Below, one piece after another: positions 1 to 6,899 of a DNA stretch of 64,000 nucleotides. The stretch lies in IMG/VR virus record IMGVR_UViG_3300045747_000527, positions 1-64,000 of that record. One strand, 5' to 3'. The DNA comes from a virus. Within the stretch, counting starts at the first letter, position 1. The number at the start of each line of letters is the position of its first letter. Made by a program: the position numbers and the translations under genes. The notes under the pieces are model-generated. The model saw nothing but the letters and a program-made list of their open reading frames with translations, did not search any database and was not told the DNA's origin.

Positions 1-2
1 TG

Positions 3-173
3 TGGGCAGACGGTGATGCCAGGACCAACATGCTCAGAGCGGCAGTGCCCTACGTCGGGAGGGCTAAGGCCAGTGAGCACGATGCGATTAAACAGATCGA
101 GCACTATGTAGGAATTCCAGTGGTGATAAAATCCACTGGCCCCACCGCAGAGAACAAAGTCAGTCTTCTGTAG
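3..173 (+). CDS. Adenylosuccinate synthetase-family protein (PurZ or PurA), C-terminal part
   Basis: Only the last 56 residues lie in the window; the gene starts upstream. The end reads IEHYVGIPVVIKSTGP, which fits the last block of adenylosuccinate synthetases, where IEE..GVP(V/I)..(I/V)STGP precedes the C-terminus. PurA joins IMP and aspartate in adenine synthesis. Its phage relative PurZ uses dGMP and makes the precursor of 2-aminoadenine (base Z), which replaces adenine in some phage genomes. A phage copy makes PurZ the more attractive reading, but the substrate-defining residues are outside the window. A strong terminator follows 20 bases after the stop, so this gene ends its own transcription unit. 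Confidence 0.6.
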   Translation, partial: WADGDARTNMLRAAVPYVGRAKASEHDAIKQIEHYVGIPVVIKSTGPTAENKVSLL

Positions 174-192
174 AACAGCGCAGAAGTGGGAG

Positions 193-217
193 AGAGGCCA
201 CAGGGCCTCTTTTCTTT
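193..217 (+). terminator. Intrinsic terminator after the PurZ/PurA-like gene
   Basis: Seven base pairs (AGAGGCC/GGCCTCT) with a four-base loop ACAG, followed by TTTCTTT. The tail runs on into AGCC, a feature shared with other terminators in this window. Confidence 0.85.
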
Positions 218-242
218 AGCCTGCAATATGAGCGGCTACGAG

Positions 243-250
243 GGTATAAG
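243..250 (+). promoter_or_regulatory. GGTATAAG promoter-like element
   Basis: Exact match to the recurring GGTATAAG box, 26 bases after a terminator and 19 bases before the next start codon. Its upstream A-rich box is weak (CAATATG), unlike most other copies. Confidence 0.7.
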
Positions 251-269
251 ATCTGTAGAGAGGAGACAC

Positions 270-455
270 ATGCCCAACCCATTTGAGATCACCCTAGCCA
301 CCGGAGACGTAGCCAAGATCATAGTGCGCCACGACCGTACCGGCTGCTTCCTGGCTGTATACGACAGTGACAGCCAAGAGGACCCATTGATTCAGGCGAG
401 GCTAAGTCCCGCCGAAATACGAAATCTGCGCCTAGCCATCAACAAGGAGCCCTGA
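270..455 (+). CDS. Small unknown protein (61 aa)
   Basis: Not recognised. The ATG is chosen because it follows the terminator and promoter and has an AGAGAGGAGA ribosome site; a longer reading from an upstream GTG would run through the terminator. The N-terminal half looks beta-rich, and the C-terminal half holds a likely helix ending in basic residues. It is first in a two-gene unit, with the next ATG two bases after its stop. Confidence 0.7.
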   Translation: MPNPFEITLATGDVAKIIVRHDRTGCFLAVYDSDSQEDPLIQARLSPAEIRNLRLAINKEP

Positions 456-456
456 C

Positions 457-834
457 ATGACCGATAAATTCGAACTGCCCACGTCCGAAGACACCGCAGA
501 AGATTTGACCATCCAGATCCACTTTACTGCTGCTGACGCTAGAGCTTCCTCTCTTCTTGAGAAGAAGAATAAACGCGGCCAGTTTCAGTCACTGCTGAGG
601 AAATACCTGTTGGTCGTACAGGCTGAGCTGAACGGAGCAATGTCTAGCGCGATCAAACTCGGTCAATTTTCTACGGAGTTTGTCATGCCCACCCTCGTCA
701 GTTACCGCGAGTCGGACCAACTAGAGGTGCGTCGCATAGGGCGTGACCGCCTCATCCGCGCACTAAAGGAACTGGGCTTCAAAGTCACCCTTGCCCGAGG
801 CCACGCACTCACCCTCCACATTATGTGGGTATAG
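457..834 (+). CDS. Unknown protein (125 aa)
   Basis: Not recognised. Its ribosome site AAGGAG lies in the end of the preceding gene, so the two are probably co-translated. The first 25 residues are acidic, followed by a mixed alpha/beta region. No transmembrane segment or Cys cluster is present. A hairpin-containing repeat lies 20 bases after the stop. Confidence 0.7.
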   Translation: MTDKFELPTSEDTAEDLTIQIHFTAADARASSLLEKKNKRGQFQSLLRKYLLVVQAELNGAMSSAIKLGQFSTEFVMPTLVSYRESDQLEVRRIGRDRLIRALKELGFKVTLARGHALTLHIMWV

Positions 835-853
835 CTGGCAGTTCTACCTAACA

Positions 854-901
854 AGATCATGACACGCCACGGCTACTACCACTGTAGCCGAAGTGCATCA
901 A
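854..901 (+). repeat. 48-bp hairpin repeat, copy 1
   Basis: This matches another stretch in the structural gene block at 47 of 48 positions; the one difference is C here and T there. It contains the hairpin GGCTAC/GTAGCC with a seven-base loop TACCACT. It sits between two accessory genes, just before the ribosome site of the second. There is no U-tract, so it is not a standard terminator. Confidence 0.9.
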
Positions 902-916
902 TAAAGGAGAAACCAA

Positions 917-1354
917 ATGTCTGATCTACTCTACGCAATAGTGATTCTGCTACTGCTAGCCAACATGTGGCTCGTACCTGCTTTGTTCAAGTACAAGAGG
1001 CTGCTGAAGAAGGCCACAGATCTAGCTGTGCCTTTCCCACCGTCAGATATCGAGATAAAAAGCCCTGGGCGCAAATGGGTACCTTTGCGTACCCCCATGA
1101 TTTTGGGGCCCATGGCCAACGAACACGCCACTGCTAACACGTACGTGTACTGCCTGGACATGCGGCTATACCCAGATCGACTCACGTCGGAAGGGCCATG
1201 CCACTTACGTTGGCCAGACAGCAAAGGCAAGTGGTGCTCTGGTTGTGCTGACTTCGTGGAGATGAATACACAGTGCCGAGGCCCCACAGGTCCTAAGTGC
1301 CCACCGGGGCTAGACACAATACTTGGAGGAGGAGACCGTGAAAAAATTCGTTAG
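917..1354 (+). CDS. Single-pass membrane protein with Cys-rich domain (145 aa)
   Basis: Residues about 3-24 form a strong hydrophobic membrane segment followed by Lys/Arg residues, suggesting an N-out, C-in anchor. The C-terminal half has several cysteines (including CSGC and later single Cys), which could bind a metal. Ribosome site AAAGGAGA precedes the ATG. The 3' end overlaps the following kinase-like gene by 17 bases. No family recognised. Confidence 0.65.
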   Translation: MSDLLYAIVILLLLANMWLVPALFKYKRLLKKATDLAVPFPPSDIEIKSPGRKWVPLRTPMILGPMANEHATANTYVYCLDMRLYPDRLTSEGPCHLRWPDSKGKWCSGCADFVEMNTQCRGPTGPKCPPGLDTILGGGDREKIR

Positions 1355-1922
1355 CATCAACCGAGGTTTACCCGGATCGGGCAAAAGTGTACGAGCACAG
1401 TGGCTAGCTCGGGGGCTATCCGACAGCGTCGTGTGTTCCACGGATGATTACTTCACTGATTCAAACGGGGAATACCACTATGTCCCCGAGAACAGCAAAG
1501 AGGCTCACGCTGCTTGTCTGCGCAAATACGTCGAAGCTCTGCAGAACCCGTTCATCGCCGTGATCGTAGTGGACAACACCAACATTAGCGTGGCAGAGAT
1601 AGCGCCCTACTACGCCCTAGCTGAAGCGTACGGTGTCGCAGTAGATCTGATAACGATAGACTGTAGCCCGACATCCGCCCACGCACGTAACGTCCACGAC
1701 GTGCCCCTAAACACAGTAGTACGCATGTCCATGGAGATGATCTGCGAAGAAGCCAGATTTCCAACGTGGTGGGAACACAGCCACGTCACAGCCCCTGGAG
1801 AACTAGAACAGGTACGCGAGGAATGGGCGCTGGAAGAGATGGCCCGCATCAGGGCTGAGCACCCAATCATGGGACAAGAAGAGAAGGACCTACTGGAGGA
1901 GTGGGCAGGCATCATTCAGTAG
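1338..1922 (+). CDS. P-loop kinase, AAA_33/N4BP2L1-like
   Basis: A 194-residue P-loop protein. Walker A is GLPGSGKS (residues 10-17), followed by STDDYF (34-39) and an AH..C segment. This is the usual order in the AAA_33 group of small-molecule and polynucleotide kinases that includes the N4BP2L1 type. VVDNTN near residue 75 is the likely Walker B/substrate strand. Phage members can be nucleic-acid end kinases; there is no phosphatase or ligase domain here, so the substrate is open. The GTG start follows GGAGGAGA; the TTG further upstream is less likely because it would lie ahead of that site. A terminator follows. Confidence 0.7.
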   Translation: MKKFVSINRGLPGSGKSVRAQWLARGLSDSVVCSTDDYFTDSNGEYHYVPENSKEAHAACLRKYVEALQNPFIAVIVVDNTNISVAEIAPYYALAEAYGVAVDLITIDCSPTSAHARNVHDVPLNTVVRMSMEMICEEARFPTWWEHSHVTAPGELEQVREEWALEEMARIRAEHPIMGQEEKDLLEEWAGIIQ

Positions 1923-1928
1923 ATTCCG

Positions 1929-1952
1929 GAGAAGGGCCCTCGCCTTCTCTAG
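1929..1952 (+). terminator. Intrinsic terminator after kinase-like gene
   Basis: GAGAAGG/CCTTCTC stem with loop GCCCTCG, followed by TAGCCCTTT. The stem is seven pairs and the tail only moderately T-rich, so the strength is uncertain. Confidence 0.65.
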
Positions 1953-1960
1953 CCCTTTGT

Positions 1961-1987
1961 GAAATGTTCACCGCAAGAAGGTATAAG
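1961..1987 (+). promoter_or_regulatory. GAAA-N15-GGTATAAG promoter-like element
   Basis: GAAA box, 15-base spacer, then GGTATAAG, placed between the terminator and the start codon 25 bases downstream. Confidence 0.75.
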
Positions 1988-2011
1988 AGATCTGACGATT
2001 GGAGATAGACC

Positions 2012-2506
2012 ATGCTTGACCCTGCCACACTTACTCAAGAAGAACGCGACATCTATGACACTGAACTTGCACAACTTAGTGGCTACGGCCTGAAAGGTAG
2101 TCGAGACGCGGTAGCCTCTGCTATACGGGCCGTGGAGAGGCACAGGCAACTGCGCTGCGGAAAGATGAAGGTCGGCCAGGGAGGAATAGAGGACCGCCAC
2201 AACGATAGGCGGTTCTCAGATACTACGTTCCCGTCCAATGCTGAGGAGCTACGGCAGCAATGCATAGATAAGATCTGCCTTCTACGGGGCGCTCCTCATG
2301 CTGCCTTCAAAACTCACCGAGGTATACGCAACTGGGTAGTCATTGCCCTGTCAACCTCTGTGGGCGAGCCCAGTGCCCGCAAGATACTCGGCATGAGTAA
2401 GGGCATGGTTACCGTGGCCGCCCGCGGCCTACCAGAGAGCTGGGTAACTGAGGCCAAGGCATTCGGGGCCACACTGAAACCTGTCTACCCAGTAAAGGAA
2501 GTCTAA
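2012..2506 (+). CDS. Unknown protein (164 aa)
   Basis: Not recognised. A soluble mixed-charge protein with a basic centre and no membrane segment or obvious zinc cluster. Ribosome site GGAGAT lies just upstream. The stop codon overlaps the next ATG by one base, so it is likely translationally coupled to the SspB-like gene. Confidence 0.7.
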   Translation: MLDPATLTQEERDIYDTELAQLSGYGLKGSRDAVASAIRAVERHRQLRCGKMKVGQGGIEDRHNDRRFSDTTFPSNAEELRQQCIDKICLLRGAPHAAFKTHRGIRNWVVIALSTSVGEPSARKILGMSKGMVTVAARGLPESWVTEAKAFGATLKPVYPVKEV

Positions 2507-2868
2507 TGGAGTTCGAAAGCAATGAATTCAAACGAGATCTGTTCTCGGCGATACTACAAAAAGATGTGGTACAGGTCTTCGTCAACAAACATCCTGGTGT
2601 GGTGCTAGCTGATCAAGTTAAGCTGCCATGTATGCTTGAGTACGGTCTGAATATGGCCAATCCCATCACAGAGCTGACCGTAACCAAAGAAGGAATCTTC
2701 GCGACGATGTCCTTCGAAGCAACTCCCTGGGCCACCTTTGTTCCATGGGAGGCAGTCGCAGTTATCCGCTTAGCAGACCGATCTTTCGCAGTAGTGTGGA
2801 ACAAGAGAGATCTGCCGGCCGCACCGCACCGCCCGAGCCAAGACGTGGCCTCAAAGCTGTCTAGCTAG
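2506..2868 (+). CDS. SspB-like ClpXP adaptor candidate
   Basis: A 120-residue protein whose middle resembles SspB, the adaptor that delivers ssrA-tagged and other substrates to the ClpXP protease. The pattern is a short N-terminal helix, VFVNKHPGVVLAD, then a strand pair ending in FATMSFEATPW, and VPWEAVAVI followed by a strand. In SspB the same order (hydrophobic strand, G.P..V.VPW.AV.AI) forms the substrate-binding fold. SspB also has a C-terminal ClpX-binding tail; here the tail is short and Ser/Pro-rich, so ClpX docking is not shown. A phage could use such a protein to redirect host proteolysis. The match is by eye and remote. Confidence 0.5.
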   Translation: MEFESNEFKRDLFSAILQKDVVQVFVNKHPGVVLADQVKLPCMLEYGLNMANPITELTVTKEGIFATMSFEATPWATFVPWEAVAVIRLADRSFAVVWNKRDLPAAPHRPSQDVASKLSS

Positions 2869-2882
2869 CAGTCACGAGCAGA

Positions 2883-2910
2883 GAAAGTCTGATCAAGATA
2901 CGGGTATAAG
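2883..2910 (+). promoter_or_regulatory. GAAA-N16-GGTATAAG promoter-like element
   Basis: GAAA, 16-base spacer, GGTATAAG, followed by T-N4-TGATC at the spacing also seen at three other promoters in this window. Confidence 0.75.
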
Positions 2911-2949
2911 TATAGTGATCAGGCAGAAACGCCTAGAAAGGAGATTCTC

Positions 2950-3069
2950 ATGCGCGGATTCAGTCATGGATACGTGTCGAGCCTTCTGCTTGTGTGCTTC
3001 CTCTTGCTCGGCATCGCAATGGTCTGTGAGAAGGAAGAGGAAGCTGAGAACGGATTCGAGCCCCGCTAA
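2950..3069 (+). CDS. Small membrane protein (39 aa)
   Basis: A short protein with a hydrophobic stretch, VSSLLLVCFLLLGIAMVC (residues 9-26), then an acidic tail of Glu residues. The ribosome site AAAGGAGA is 5 bases before the ATG. A longer ORF in another frame covers the same DNA, but its first part lacks a ribosome site and is read better as this membrane peptide plus the following zinc protein. Function unknown. Confidence 0.65.
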   Translation: MRGFSHGYVSSLLLVCFLLLGIAMVCEKEEEAENGFEPR

Positions 3070-3085
3070 ACCAGAAAGGATCAAA

Positions 3086-3436
3086 ATGCCCTACGTATGT
3101 GCGACCTGTCAGAAACCCAGGAAGAGAAACCAAATGCGCATGGCCAGCGGTACTAAGCCGACTAAGTACTGCAAGACCTGCGTGAAGGAGAAGATCAACG
3201 CCGCCCGCGCAAAGGCCCCTGAGCTGCCGAACATGGAAGACGTGAATAGCGCCCTCCAGTTGAGCAACGGCGACTCAGCCCTACTCATGTCCCACGCCAC
3301 CAAGGTCGTGGACTTCTTCGCCGCTCAGGATGAAGTGGTGCGCGAGATCAAATTCGTGTACGAGCCCCATGGGGACGGTTCCCAAATACTCCGCCGCGTG
3401 GAGGCTGTGACGGTCAAGCACAGGCAGTACGCATGA
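3086..3436 (+). CDS. Zinc-finger protein (116 aa)
   Basis: The N-terminus carries a four-Cys site, C5-x2-C8 and C29-x2-C32, with basic residues between the pairs, as in small nucleic-acid-binding zinc fingers. The rest is an alpha/beta region without recognisable family. The start ATG follows AAAGGATC; the protein frame continues upstream, but that part codes the preceding membrane peptide in another frame. Its stop overlaps the next ATG (ATGA). Confidence 0.65.
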   Translation: MPYVCATCQKPRKRNQMRMASGTKPTKYCKTCVKEKINAARAKAPELPNMEDVNSALQLSNGDSALLMSHATKVVDFFAAQDEVVREIKFVYEPHGDGSQILRRVEAVTVKHRQYA

Positions 3437-3822
3437 GCGAGCTCACCACAGTCCAGCTCAAGTTCGCAAAGTACGTGGACTTCAGGAAGTGCGAGTACAC
3501 ACACTGGAAGGAGAATGCTGCTCGCACCGCACTCTTGAAAGCAAGTGAATGCGCGCTGTTCATCAGCAATAACGGCCAGCTGCTGCGGTTCGTTTGGAAA
3601 CCCAGAACGCTAGCCAACCTGGCGTTCGAAGGGTCGCAGGATACTGTCGTGTCCTCGCGACTGTTTCGCATCACCAGGAAAGACGGGGACTCTCCGGGTC
3701 ACTGGAGTCCTTACATGCTCCAGAACTACGCAGAAAGCGAAGGCCTGAAACTCGAAGGATACAAGACCTTCGCGGAACACTTCAACCGAATGCAGGAACT
3801 GAAGAAGAAACCAAGAGAGTGA
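3433..3822 (+). CDS. Unknown protein (129 aa)
   Basis: Not recognised. A soluble basic protein with aromatic residues scattered throughout. It begins inside an ATGA overlap with the zinc-finger gene and is followed by a terminator, so the two form the end of one unit. Confidence 0.65.
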   Translation: MSELTTVQLKFAKYVDFRKCEYTHWKENAARTALLKASECALFISNNGQLLRFVWKPRTLANLAFEGSQDTVVSSRLFRITRKDGDSPGHWSPYMLQNYAESEGLKLEGYKTFAEHFNRMQELKKKPRE

Positions 3823-3829
3823 TCTTGGG

Positions 3830-3852
3830 GAGAAAGGCCCTCGCTTTCTCTA
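3830..3852 (+). terminator. Intrinsic terminator
   Basis: GAGAAAG/CTTTCTC stem with the same seven-base loop GCCCTCG as the terminator at 1929, then a TAGCC tail. The two look like copies of one element. Confidence 0.65.
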
Positions 3853-3857
3853 GCCGT

Positions 3858-3883
3858 AAAACGATCTCAGATAACGGTATAAG
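3858..3883 (+). promoter_or_regulatory. AAAA-N14-GGTATAAG promoter-like element
   Basis: AAAA box, 14-base spacer, GGTATAAG, 6 bases after the terminator tail. The next gene starts 30 bases downstream. Confidence 0.75.
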
Positions 3884-3913
3884 TACTCTGTCACCAACCT
3901 AAGGAGGACTACC

Positions 3914-4429
3914 GTGTCTAACAGCTACTACCAGTTCTGCGTAGAGATCGAAAACCTGGGCGTCAGACAAGTGAAGTGGCTCAACAAGCTTCTTACTTTC
4001 GTCACCCCAGAAAAAGAAGAGGAACAAACTTATGACTTCATCTGCAGGGAACTAGGGCTAACCCCACGAGAGGTGGCGGATTGGATCAGCTTCCCCGACT
4101 TTGAGTGGAGGGTTATGCCGGGACATACCCAGCGGAGTCGAGCCAGTATTGTCATGTACTCCAACGAAAACGGCAGCCTGGAACAGGTGGCGCTCGTTGC
4201 CCATGCCTTACTCAAGAAGTTCAACCGCGATGACGTGCTCTGGTTCACCGCAGCCGCTACATCCTCGAAGTCCCGCGTGAACGAATTTGTCGGAGACTCA
4301 GTCTGGGTCACCAAAAGAGGTTGCTACTGGAGTAATCCAGTAGAACGTGCGATACACGACGCCCTCAAATCACAGGAAGATCAAACTGTCGAGTTCGAGG
4401 AAATGACCGTCAGTATCCACATCAAGTAG
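3914..4429 (+). CDS. Unknown protein (171 aa)
   Basis: Not recognised. The GTG start follows TAAGGAGGA. A soluble alpha/beta protein with acidic N-terminal region and no Cys cluster or membrane segment. It heads a three-gene unit. Confidence 0.7.
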   Translation: MSNSYYQFCVEIENLGVRQVKWLNKLLTFVTPEKEEEQTYDFICRELGLTPREVADWISFPDFEWRVMPGHTQRSRASIVMYSNENGSLEQVALVAHALLKKFNRDDVLWFTAAATSSKSRVNEFVGDSVWVTKRGCYWSNPVERAIHDALKSQEDQTVEFEEMTVSIHIK

Positions 4430-4439
4430 GAGTCAGAGA

Positions 4440-4658
4440 ATGCCCCAACAGTACATACTATTCGAAGAAGCAGAAGCAGTGCACGATACCGACGACGGCC
4501 TGAAAGTGAGCATCGGCGGTGGTGAAGCCATCTGGATACCAAAGACCGCTATCCACGAGGATTCTGAAACCTACAAAAAAGGTACCTCGGGAAATCTCAT
4601 CATCGCCAAGTGGCTGGCAGACAAGAACAAGTTGGAAGGGGAGGACTATGGCCTATAA
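4440..4658 (+). CDS. Small acidic unknown protein (72 aa)
   Basis: Not recognised. Acidic protein with a glycine turn (SIGGGEAIWIP). Ribosome site AGGAG lies 10 bases upstream. It overlaps the next gene by 11 bases. Confidence 0.65.
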   Translation: MPQQYILFEEAEAVHDTDDGLKVSIGGGEAIWIPKTAIHEDSETYKKGTSGNLIIAKWLADKNKLEGEDYGL

Positions 4659-4917
4659 GAAAGGACAGTACGTCCGCTCCCGCGGCGGCTACCCAGCCCG
4701 TGCCCTGGGCTACAACACTCTCTGCCTGCGTATGACCCAAGACGGCAAATTGCTGCTGGATAGCATACGTCAAAACGACGTGACCGTGCGGCCGAACCAA
4801 GTGCCTACCATGGAACAGGTTGACGAGTTCTTGCGTACCCACGGAGACGCCCACACAGCCTCCCTATCCTTCGCAGAAGCGATGATTGCCCCATCCCGAG
4901 GCATCCGTAAGGCCTAG
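4648..4917 (+). CDS. Small unknown protein (89 aa)
   Basis: Not recognised. The ATG is chosen for its GGGGAGGA ribosome site inside the previous gene; a longer ORF in this frame would add an unlikely basic N-terminus. The first 30 residues (KKGQYVRSRGG.PARALG) look like a small SH3-like or KOW-like beta fold, but this is only an impression. Confidence 0.65.
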   Translation: MAYKKGQYVRSRGGYPARALGYNTLCLRMTQDGKLLLDSIRQNDVTVRPNQVPTMEQVDEFLRTHGDAHTASLSFAEAMIAPSRGIRKA

Positions 4918-4943
4918 TCACCCCGCCTCGCTAATGCACGCGG

Positions 4944-4970
4944 AAGAGGGGTAGGATATTTGGGTATAAG
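4944..4970 (+). promoter_or_regulatory. GGTATAAG promoter-like element
   Basis: GGTATAAG with a weaker GAA box 16 bases upstream. An imperfect GC-rich inverted repeat lies between the previous stop and this box, but it has no T-tract. Confidence 0.65.
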
Positions 4971-4995
4971 GTAGGTAGAAAGGAAACGGTGCATT

Positions 4996-5247
4996 ATGTG
5001 TGAACACCAGTGTGCTTGTCCTCTTTGCGTCACTGAACGTGGCATTCAGACTTCAAGGCTGGAGCTTGTGGGGCTGGTTCGAGGATCTTCGGCGTGGCTT
5101 GCTGCTCGGGAAAAGTTGGAGACCTTCACAAAGATCCAAGCGATGCTCCACCAGTACATCGACGCTCGACAGATAGCCTTTCACGAAGCAGTGGAGTGTG
5201 GGGGCGTCCCAAGTGCTGGCGGTGGCCCCTCAGATCGCGCGAACTAA
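4996..5247 (+). CDS. Small Cys/His N-terminal protein (83 aa)
   Basis: Begins MCEHQCACPLC, five possible metal ligands within 11 residues, followed by a mainly helical body. Ribosome site AAAGGAAAC precedes the ATG. A single-gene unit between a promoter and a terminator. Function unknown. Confidence 0.6.
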   Translation: MCEHQCACPLCVTERGIQTSRLELVGLVRGSSAWLAAREKLETFTKIQAMLHQYIDARQIAFHEAVECGGVPSAGGGPSDRAN

Positions 5248-5253
5248 GAGCCT

Positions 5254-5281
5254 GCACACACGAAAGTGTGTGCTTTCTCTT
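5254..5281 (+). terminator. Strong intrinsic terminator
   Basis: Perfect eight-pair stem GCACACAC/GTGTGTGC with a GAAA tetraloop, followed by TTTCTCTT. Confidence 0.88.
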
Positions 5282-5294
5282 GCCCATGATCGGC

Positions 5295-5320
5295 AAAACT
5301 CCAGTAGCACAAGGTATAAG
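5295..5320 (+). promoter_or_regulatory. AAAA-N14-GGTATAAG promoter-like element
   Basis: AAAA, 14-base spacer, GGTATAAG, followed by T-N4-TGATC. Starts 14 bases after the terminator. Confidence 0.78.
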
Positions 5321-5351
5321 TACCTTGATCTAGTTACGTAAGGAGGATTTC

Positions 5352-5567
5352 TTGCCAACCTACAGAGTCAACCAATTGAACACGAAGACAAAGAGCTGGT
5401 CCACCGCTGGCTCCGTTATCGCGAACTCCTTCCTAGAAGCAGTGTCGCAAGTACTCCAGAGCTTCGCAGGTATGAGAGTGCGGAGATCTAAAACGGGCTT
5501 CACCGTAAAGGAGGCTGGAGTCAAGGTCATTGTGACTGAGGATCAAAGTGCCGTCACAGGAAAGTAG
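5352..5567 (+). CDS. Small basic unknown protein (71 aa)
   Basis: Not recognised. The TTG start is favoured because it follows a full TAAGGAGGA ribosome site at correct spacing. The protein is basic and looks like an alpha/beta fold with a central helix. It overlaps the next membrane peptide by 20 bases. Confidence 0.6.
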   Translation: MPTYRVNQLNTKTKSWSTAGSVIANSFLEAVSQVLQSFAGMRVRRSKTGFTVKEAGVKVIVTEDQSAVTGK

Positions 5568-5697
5568 CTGGAGTCATCTGCCCGTCCTCATCCTATTCCT
5601 GTTCAGTCTATTCATGCTGACTTGGCGGGTGGTGTATCCAGAGGACTTTAAGTGCAGCGGCCAAGATTGCCTGATTACTCATCCGAACGAACCCTAG
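5548..5697 (+). CDS. Small membrane protein (49 aa)
   Basis: A GTG-started peptide with a hydrophobic segment, LPVLILFLFSLFMLTW, at residues 11-26 and two Cys in the short C-terminal part. TGAGGATC lies upstream as a possible ribosome site. It fills an otherwise empty gap between two genes. Function unknown. Confidence 0.5.
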   Translation: MPSQESSWSHLPVLILFLFSLFMLTWRVVYPEDFKCSGQDCLITHPNEP

Positions 5698-5704
5698 GAG
5701 ACCC

Positions 5705-5995
5705 ATGGCCTACATCATTGGTGCGCTAACTAGCAAAGAAAAAGCCACCCTCCGTAAACGTGGGTGGGACGTAGAACCGATCACACCGGTCACGCTGGCA
5801 GAGCTCAACAAAAAGTGCCTGAGCTTGGTGTTTGTAGACAGCAGCATGTTCAATGTCATGTCAGGACCAAACTGGGATAAGGGGAATCTCGATGAAAGTA
5901 CTGCTCAAAACCGACCTGGGAGATATCGAGCTCTGCGACTGGAGACGCGAGTTAGTAGACGCCTGCCACGAAATCTTCGGAGAAAAACCAAATGA
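5705..5995 (+). CDS. Unknown protein (96 aa), 3' part doubtful
   Basis: Not recognised. Ribosome site TAGGAGA precedes the ATG. The first 60 residues look like a normal protein; the last 36 become very Arg-rich, and an alternative frame looks more protein-like there. However, its TGA overlaps the next ATG in an ATGA junction, which supports this reading frame to the end. A +1 frameshift into the alternative frame is an open option. Confidence 0.55.
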   Translation: MAYIIGALTSKEKATLRKRGWDVEPITPVTLAELNKKCLSLVFVDSSMFNVMSGPNWDKGNLDESTAQNRPGRYRALRLETRVSRRLPRNLRRKTK

Positions 5996-6101
5996 GCCAA
6001 ATCAACCTGCCCAAAGACCCCCTGAACGAGTTCACCCCAAAGCCCGCGACAAGACACCCGCTCCTAGTGTGCCCAAGGTGCCCAAACGACGACGTAACTA
6101 A
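5892..6101 (+). CDS. Possible overlapping small protein (69 aa)
   Basis: An ORF in the +1 frame relative to the preceding gene, with ATG after AAGGGGA. Its first 40 residues (MKVLLKTDLGDIELCDWRRE...) have normal protein composition and codon third positions richer in G/C than the competing frame. The tail turns Pro/Lys/Arg-rich where it overlaps the next gene. It overlaps both neighbours by about 100 bases, which is unusual, so it is offered as an alternative and not as a firm gene. Confidence 0.4.
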   Translation: MKVLLKTDLGDIELCDWRRELVDACHEIFGEKPNEPNQPAQRPPERVHPKARDKTPAPSVPKVPKRRRN

Positions 6102-6288
6102 GTTCTCCGCGAGAGAGAGCAACATCTTCAACGTCATGAAGGTTACTCCGGCGGGTGGTAAGCTACTTCTCGAACTCAAGGAGAACATACTTGACGACGC
6201 GAAGTACACACTATTCTGCGAAAGGTGTACCTGCGAGTTCAAGGTTGACTTCGACGACCTGATTTTCGACGAAGCCCAAGTAGAGTAG
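5992..6288 (+). CDS. Zinc-ribbon-like protein (98 aa)
   Basis: Two Cys pairs, CPRC (C27, C30) and CERC near residue 75, about 45 residues apart, consistent with a zinc ribbon. The C-terminus is acidic. Starts in an ATGA overlap with the preceding ORF. Function unknown. Confidence 0.65.
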   Translation: MSQINLPKDPLNEFTPKPATRHPLLVCPRCPNDDVTKFSARESNIFNVMKVTPAGGKLLLELKENILDDAKYTLFCERCTCEFKVDFDDLIFDEAQVE

Positions 6289-6297
6289 AGTCGGACC

Positions 6298-6519
6298 ATG
6301 AGCATCAAAGATCTGTGGTCCCATGTACGAGGTTACGCACACCTCGTGCGCAGCACAATCAATCGCCTCGTGTTCAAGGGCTGGAGCAGAGACAGAGAGT
6401 ACTACTCCGTCTCCCTGTTCCGCTTTGAGGTGCGCCGATGGAAACAGACCAAGCGGTGGGACATCATCCTGTGGTGGCCCAAACTTCGCGTGATCAAAGG
6501 AAAGGTAGAAAGACCATGA
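6298..6519 (+). CDS. Small basic Trp-rich protein (73 aa)
   Basis: Not recognised. Very basic, with several Trp and Tyr residues (WDIILWWPKLRV near the end), suggesting a compact nucleic-acid- or membrane-surface-binding protein, but this is inference. Its stop overlaps the next ATG (ATGA). Confidence 0.6.
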   Translation: MSIKDLWSHVRGYAHLVRSTINRLVFKGWSRDREYYSVSLFRFEVRRWKQTKRWDIILWWPKLRVIKGKVERP

Positions 6520-6899
6520 GAAAGCCTAAGCAACCGCCGGCTCAGACAATCTGCTGCCCGCGATGTAACACATCCAGTACGTGCGAACCGCACCAGTTAG
6601 CAGCCTTCAGCGTAGTGCAGCCACAAGAACTCGTCTGCCCGGTGTACCTAGTCGGTGGCCTACCCATGGTTGACCTGGACGAGGAGACCTTGCAAGAGGG
6701 CGCAAGCCACAAACTGCTCTTGTGTGATCATTGCGGTCACCTATTCCGGCTACCAGACTGGATGAGTGATACTGTGTACCGCACGGACAACGCGTCCATG
6801 AGAGACCACCCAGCAAGAGAAATCGCTGCAGCAAGAGAACACCTACACAACGTACTGAGGGAAAGGAACAAGACCTGTGGGAAAAACAAGAAGGCCTAG
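6516..6899 (+). CDS. Zinc-ribbon-like protein (127 aa)
   Basis: CCPRC near residue 14 and CDHCG near residue 73 form the likely zinc site; the C-terminal third is a charged helix. It is the second of three consecutive small Cys-pair proteins. It overlaps the next gene by 23 bases. Confidence 0.62.
   Translation: MRKPKQPPAQTICCPRCNTSSTCEPHQLAAFSVVQPQELVCPVYLVGGLPMVDLDEETLQEGASHKLLLCDHCGHLFRLPDWMSDTVYRTDNASMRDHPAREIAAAREHLHNVLRERNKTCGKNKKA

Noticed and set aside
854-901. Repeat as a CRISPR-like element
   Set aside because: Only two copies 32 kb apart, with no spacers or array.
854-914. Short frame MTRHGYYHCSRSAS in the repeat as a gene
   Set aside because: No ribosome site, and the two copies diverge completely after the repeat; the frame is explained by the repeated DNA.
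2915-3085. N-terminal extension of the zinc-finger protein
   Set aside because: The extension has no ribosome site and overlaps a better small membrane-protein gene in another frame.
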